From NCBI RefSeq assembly GCF_003143935.1, contig NZ_QFRX01000001.1:3306637-3370636 (forward strand): a stretch of 64,000 bases of DNA, given 5' to 3'. A program made the translations under genes and the position numbers. Origin of the DNA: Streptomyces sp. Act143. Lineage in GTDB: Bacteria > Actinomycetota > Actinomycetes > Streptomycetales > Streptomycetaceae. Numbering within the stretch: position 1 is the first letter of the stretch; the number at the start of each line of letters is the position of its first letter. Positions 62,401-64,000 of the stretch are shown here, piece after piece. The notes under the pieces were generated by a model. That model saw nothing but the letters and a program-made list of their open reading frames with translations. It was not told the origin of the DNA and ran no database searches.

Positions 62401-64000
62401 CCCGAGATCGTCAGCGGTGGCTACAAGCTCCAGGACAGTGCCGCCGCGACGAAGGCCGCCGACCTGGACCTCGCGGTGCGCGATGCGATGAGCCAGATCG
62501 ACTCCCGGGCCGTGTACTTCCCCGAACCCAACACGTTCGTCCGCGTCGAAGCCGAGATCTACGGGGGACTTGAGGACCAGATCCACTTCGGCCTCAAGCA
62601 GGGCGACAAGTGGCAGTTCGAGGCCCAGGAGGGCAAACACCTCCTCGGCAATGTCATGGACGCACGCAACAACCCGTGGGGCACCGACGCGGCCAGGATG
62701 GTCCGGTTCAGGTCCGAACTGGCCCTCGTCACGGACGGTGGCCGCATCGCCAAGGACCTGAAGAGCGATCTCAAGTCCCTCATGGGCGGCCTCACCCAGA
62801 GCCACGCGGACAAGAAGGTGTGGACCGACCAGATCACCGACTATCTGCAGACGCATCACGCCGGTCTGCTGGCCGCCGACCCGAACGCCGCGCGCACGCT
62901 CGCCGACCTCGCCTTCCACGACATCAGGACCGACGGCTCCGAACTCGTCAAGCTGGAGGGCTCGGCGCTGGTCAAGGCCCATCAGGACGACATGAGGTCC
63001 TTTGCGCAGGCGTCGAAGTCCCTGCATATGCAGGAGCCCGCCAAGGACCTCATCAAGATGGCCCTCAACACCCGGAACGTCCTGGTCACCGAGATCAACA
63101 AACTCAACAAGCCGGCCGTGCACGGCGTCGCCCCGAGCGCCCCCGGTGCCGTGGCGAAGGCGGTGCCGGACGGGCACTTCGGCAGCGACCTGGCACATGT
63201 GGGGGGCGATCTGGCCTCGCACGGGTCGTGGAAGGCGGCACGGGACGCCGCCGTACCGAAAACCGTGCGCAACCGGGACTGGACGGACCCGATATCCCAT
63301 CCCGGCCGCGCGAAGCCCTTCTCGGGGCCGATCCGCGACAACGCGGGGTTCACGCGCTATGTGGTCAAGGCCGGGTTCGACATCCGCACGTTCACGGTCG
63401 ACGGGCACGCCGTGTCGGACCTGACGATCCGGGTGAAGCTCGCCGACGACGGCGTGCCGAAGGCCGATGCGGACGCGCTGTGGCAGCGCGCCGTGTCAGG
63501 TGTGGACAATCTGTTCAACCAGCCGGGACACGTGCTTCCGGACGGGAGCGTGCTGCATGTGACCTTGGAGCGCGCGGACGGCACGCTGAGCCCGCATCTG
63601 AAGGTGACGGCTGGTCAGCCGGGCTCCGGGGCGAACCAGGAGCACTGGCCGCTGGACGCGTCCGAGACGGATCTCGCCCACGAGCTCGGCCACCAGCTGG
63701 GCCTGCGGGACGAGTACCGGGCCGCCGACGCCGGCCATCGCCCCGACAACAAGGCCGGCCTGATGGGGGACTACACCGAGGGCCTCAACGGCAGCGCTGT
63801 GCGCTCGTGGCATCTCCAGATGATCCAGCAGACCCTTGACGCCTACGCCGACACCGGCCACGCCCTGACCGCACCTCTTCCGCCGCACTCCGTGGACCTG
63901 ACGCCGGCCCCGGGACCCAAGGCGAAGAAGCAGGCGGCGGCACCCCCGCCGCCGGACCCGTGGACCAGCCATGTCGATCCCGGCCGGTTCGGCAGCAACT
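56440..64000 (+). CDS. Giant modular protein with zincin-like modules, probable type VII effector (3' end outside window)
   Basis: More than 2,520 residues, open to the window edge; the ATG at 56440 follows GGAGAG. Residues 1-160 are a helical WXG/LXG-like domain. Hydrophobic segments span ~164-250 (LGILEIILAIVGAIFGGWIG, LLDVVLSFVGILFP). Residues ~385-465 are Gly/His-rich. A VK(A/T)G-repeat region spans ~660-745. Two copies of module A (~1017-1241, ~2257-2483) each hold a zincin signature HExxHxxGxxDE (HEIGHQLGLKDEY, His1174; HELGHQLGLRDEY, His2414), with a Met-turn 24 residues on (SLMGDY, GLMGDY). Two complete copies of module B (~490 residues, starts 1279 and 1771) and the start of a third (2513) have no family I recognise. 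Order A-B-B-A-B. The adjacent ATPase and WXG100-like genes suggest a secreted polymorphic-toxin-like effector; its function is inference. Confidence 0.85.
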   Translation, partial: MPRPQDWSALGMHSDPTPGDPQALDSLYQGLRDTEHLGEEITSGLNRVLDQSGNGFIGKTAEAVREKIDGHLKQFIDAIGKSFSIAADATFAYRQALMEAQEKADKAQVAAQGLAKDDPQLADHKAQAHAAQDDYRNAVRLFEQRMRDAGHEIRQPIDGWHLFLKSLGILEIILAIVGAIFGGWIGLLAFGLGMVVFISSLVDYAQGKAGLLDVVLSFVGILFPSTKGLNVGALAKGLFNALKNLPKTLSAGLTSIGGGLAHILTTGISIRGVFTSVTALPGLVLRGLNGLANLAMKGVKITASGLKLLANTFRTDFQVATAGISTTLGKVAVYPISFGGRLVLGAVLPVDFFELGVGFKGAFKMGFGTRLLSPTAHLPQSALGGGLHIGALTGGHGGITGLPTGVSFDGFGHGALQGFNPGGLHGLNTGVDAQFGGLHGIGLGTDIGGVNGGLSSLPSLNGTSHPGSVGNLMANAGGLDSVDHLTAFDHATGFQRTNAGLLEPLPTSLGGTGLAGAHNLSDLSAAGLHALRGDLTPSGTGLNASLSDALSSVRVATGHVEDFHALGIPELRSIVDGDISGIRMTHDGISMQVGAQSGTPTTLHVDYRGTAVTNGEGKQVVVAPEVHEAIGTADIMAAHGATHGLQTPPPTATTGHVTTDVKTGTAPTASGTTDVKAGSPNTSMATVDVKAGTLGSTPLPTDVKASAVEVKAGAGVSASGVEVKTGFGGASSAGGDVKAGSVGGLSTEGAKGGGTAGQSAGGAKTGVRDLDGLSGGAKGTGAPERLVEEPVSPSVTAQGDHLGVSARADLDLLGQREGTGDTAGAAAATHVKTGGASPTGAVRVLDDGSGAVVVGEHIALRPTPTPKPGSHQPGGGPAPLSKFEAVTGGVTGKTGAERLTAWNEYELASAGVADAKRQLDATGGKIGHPSENIDQAAAKLDLHHAESAVDAAKVKMARLGMDAATIEWHLDKLGIPGPRPSRLLEGPAPAPHELSSVKRADAAPEDEFEVPPSVGVDLGAHPSWKAARDGAVARPVWGRDWVDAVSHPGRTEPFSGPIHSNAHAPRYVVRAGFDVRTFRVDGHAVSDLTVRVNLSASGRPATEVDALWERALSGVGDVFNRPGYLLPDGSVLHVTLERADGVTGAHLTVKAGDAGAGAHQYHWPLDASETDLAHEIGHQLGLKDEYRAADAGHRPDKVGSLMGDYLDGLTGGGMRGVYLHTIQGHLSDLAAAEHAFTAHVPPKPFDGVAPQGKGKGSKAKAGKAPQPLTGAELTTKLTDPDRFGAGGDFRYVHDYYELKPVAQYDGTGKGALKPGEDIRFVATVPAAVNDKKDFLLDLAKKYGASLGTGTGWDERVGLVIGLNGRAGTEGKILAKIEEFAAQWEREGTFSVSVTGFTWRQPDPKKITPGSGEQKEVPYGAIREAIVRDDLTRDMIGKFKSVDGTGGQVYLHIGDSDVKELVVDGKPLFERAAGAIDDLKFTHDNVVHHPEAVSGGYKLPAGDTDKSLAGMKAADLDLAVRDGMAKADAKAVYFPEPNTFVRLETSESDGFENAIHFGAIDKGKVGGKNHNAFKFEAQEGQYLLDNLIGQRALSKADVWSAHPTKIVHFDSKLALVTDGDRIADKVTPDVKTFASGLTQSHAHPNTWTKQIEHYLSVHHPHLDDPNGMRDMLTKVAFHGITMDGSPLTKIGANQLLKSLLSPHEIEVLKGNMQLAGLAINTRNALVDAVNKIHGHGVGGVAPKAPSRQAHGAQAAPVPQPVVVHGQLTQSTDVTRFTPEFRSYAQHYELKPVAQYDGAVRGALQPGKETRFIATVAASADEVKNVARGSAGQAGNKLFELAKKYERALGGESGRGERLGLVIGVNGRPGTEGDILRAIREFRQKWDQEGTFSVSVTGFTWHQPDPALRAAGTQKEIPYGAIREAIVRDDLTRDMIAKVAGSDGQVYLHLGDDDVKSMTVEGRPLFESATTAIHEMKVTSDATGGQTLFPEIVSGGYKLQDSAAATKAADLDLAVRDAMSQIDSRAVYFPEPNTFVRVEAEIYGGLEDQIHFGLKQGDKWQFEAQEGKHLLGNVMDARNNPWGTDAARMVRFRSELALVTDGGRIAKDLKSDLKSLMGGLTQSHADKKVWTDQITDYLQTHHAGLLAADPNAARTLADLAFHDIRTDGSELVKLEGSALVKAHQDDMRSFAQASKSLHMQEPAKDLIKMALNTRNVLVTEINKLNKPAVHGVAPSAPGAVAKAVPDGHFGSDLAHVGGDLASHGSWKAARDAAVPKTVRNRDWTDPISHPGRAKPFSGPIRDNAGFTRYVVKAGFDIRTFTVDGHAVSDLTIRVKLADDGVPKADADALWQRAVSGVDNLFNQPGHVLPDGSVLHVTLERADGTLSPHLKVTAGQPGSGANQEHWPLDASETDLAHELGHQLGLRDEYRAADAGHRPDNKAGLMGDYTEGLNGSAVRSWHLQMIQQTLDAYADTGHALTAPLPPHSVDLTPAPGPKAKKQAAAPPPPDPWTSHVDPGRFGSN
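59488..60162 (+). repeat. Module A, copy 1 (zincin-like)
   Basis: Residues ~1017-1241: W-KAARDGAV, FSGPI, Y-V-RAGFD-RTF-VDGHAVSDL, LPDGSVLHVTLERADG, then HEIGHQLGLKDEY and SLMGDY. The same order is repeated in copy 2 at 63208, 1,240 residues further on. Confidence 0.8.
60274..61674 (+). repeat. Module B, copy 1
   Basis: Starts DPDRFGAGGDF. Shared landmarks with copy 2: YYELKPVAQYDG, GLVIGLNGRAGTEG, EGTFSVSVTGFTW, PYGAIREAIVRDDLTRDMI, VYLHIGDSDVK, VYFPEPNTFVR, FEAQEGQYLLDN, LTQSHAHPNTWT, NTRNALV. Function unknown. Confidence 0.8.
61750..63147 (+). repeat. Module B, copy 2
   Basis: Repeats copy 1 at an offset of ~490 residues with all landmarks preserved (HYELKPVAQYDG, GLVIGVNGRPGTEG, PYGAIREAIVRDDLTRDMI, VYFPEPNTFVR, FEAQEGKHLLGN, NTRNVLV). 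DNA similarity is high around the PYGAIREAIV stretch. Confidence 0.8.
63208..63891 (+). repeat. Module A, copy 2 (zincin-like)
   Basis: Residues ~2257-2483: SWKAARDAAV, FSGPI, FDIRTFTVDGHAVSDL, LPDGSVLHVTLERADG, HELGHQLGLRDEY and GLMGDY. The start of a third module B (DPGRFGSN, from 63976) follows and is cut by the window. Confidence 0.8.

Noticed and set aside
56359..63408. Very long minus-strand frames (883 and 1,453 residues) opposite the giant gene
   Set aside because: They have Arg/Val/Gly-rich composition without domains or a ribosome-binding site; the plus-strand frame is continuous, modular and has a good start.

Overview
The window is high-GC actinobacterial DNA and reads as Streptomyces: strong third-position GC, an SsgA-like sporulation protein, a SARP regulator, an ABATE/CGNR zinc-finger regulator, and several Tat or Sec exported hydrolases. 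The first ~8.5 kb is a plasmid-type replication and partition module. The rest is an accessory region like those on Streptomyces linear plasmids or chromosome arms. Both ends of the window cut genes.

Layout. (1) 1-8.4 kb: a cut SF3-type helicase and a prim-pol primase on the minus strand; a ~700 bp iteron region with a large dyad that looks like a replication origin; an HTH protein; a ParA-ParB operon; four 17-bp CTATTACG-S-CGTAATAG palindromes around parAB that look like its centromere (parS) sites; two coupled winged-helix proteins; and a 25-bp-arm perfect inverted repeat. (2) 8.7-20.1 kb: peptide deformylase, a LuxR-type regulator with a giant secreted S8 peptidase (which carries a fifth parS-like site), Ohr, a secreted SGNH lipase, a VOC protein followed by a flavoprotein-GPP34 operon, and a methyltransferase. 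(3) 20.3-31.3 kb: small regulators, an MBL hydrolase, a YbaB-like protein, a QueD-like protein, a Tat-exported GH2 glycosidase with nested discoidin domains, a MEKHLA protein, a cupin, an ECF sigma factor, and an SDR/TetR pair with three operators. (4) 31.4-48.4 kb: a SARP/NB-ARC regulator, an unknown protein, a hemerythrin protein, a CGNR regulator, two ABC-F proteins, a molybdo-oxidoreductase with cytochrome b, tannase, P450, Bax1-I, SsgA-like protein and an M20 peptidase. (5) 48.8-64 kb: a type VII secretion-like locus with a membrane protein, a 1,536-residue FtsK/EssC-like ATPase, a WXG100-like protein, an acidic-tailed protein, and a giant ORF (more than 2,520 residues, running off the window).

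How the parts work together. Primase, helicase, origin and parAB form the maintenance system. The parS-like site inside the protease gene suggests that the accessory genes sit on the same replicon. A 21-bp palindrome GTCACC-N9-GGTGAC occurs six times. One copy abuts the start codon of the CGNR regulator gene; the others lie upstream of Ohr/S8 peptidase, SARP/unknown, ABC-F/molybdo-oxidoreductase and Bax1-I/SsgA, which suggests one local regulon.

The most novel element is the giant protein at 56,440 onward. It has an N-terminal helical WXG/LXG-like region, a hydrophobic segment, Gly/His-rich and VK(A/T)G repeats, and then a modular A-B-B-A-B series. Module A is a zincin-like domain (HExxHxxGxxDE plus a Met-turn); module B is a ~490-residue unit that I do not recognise.
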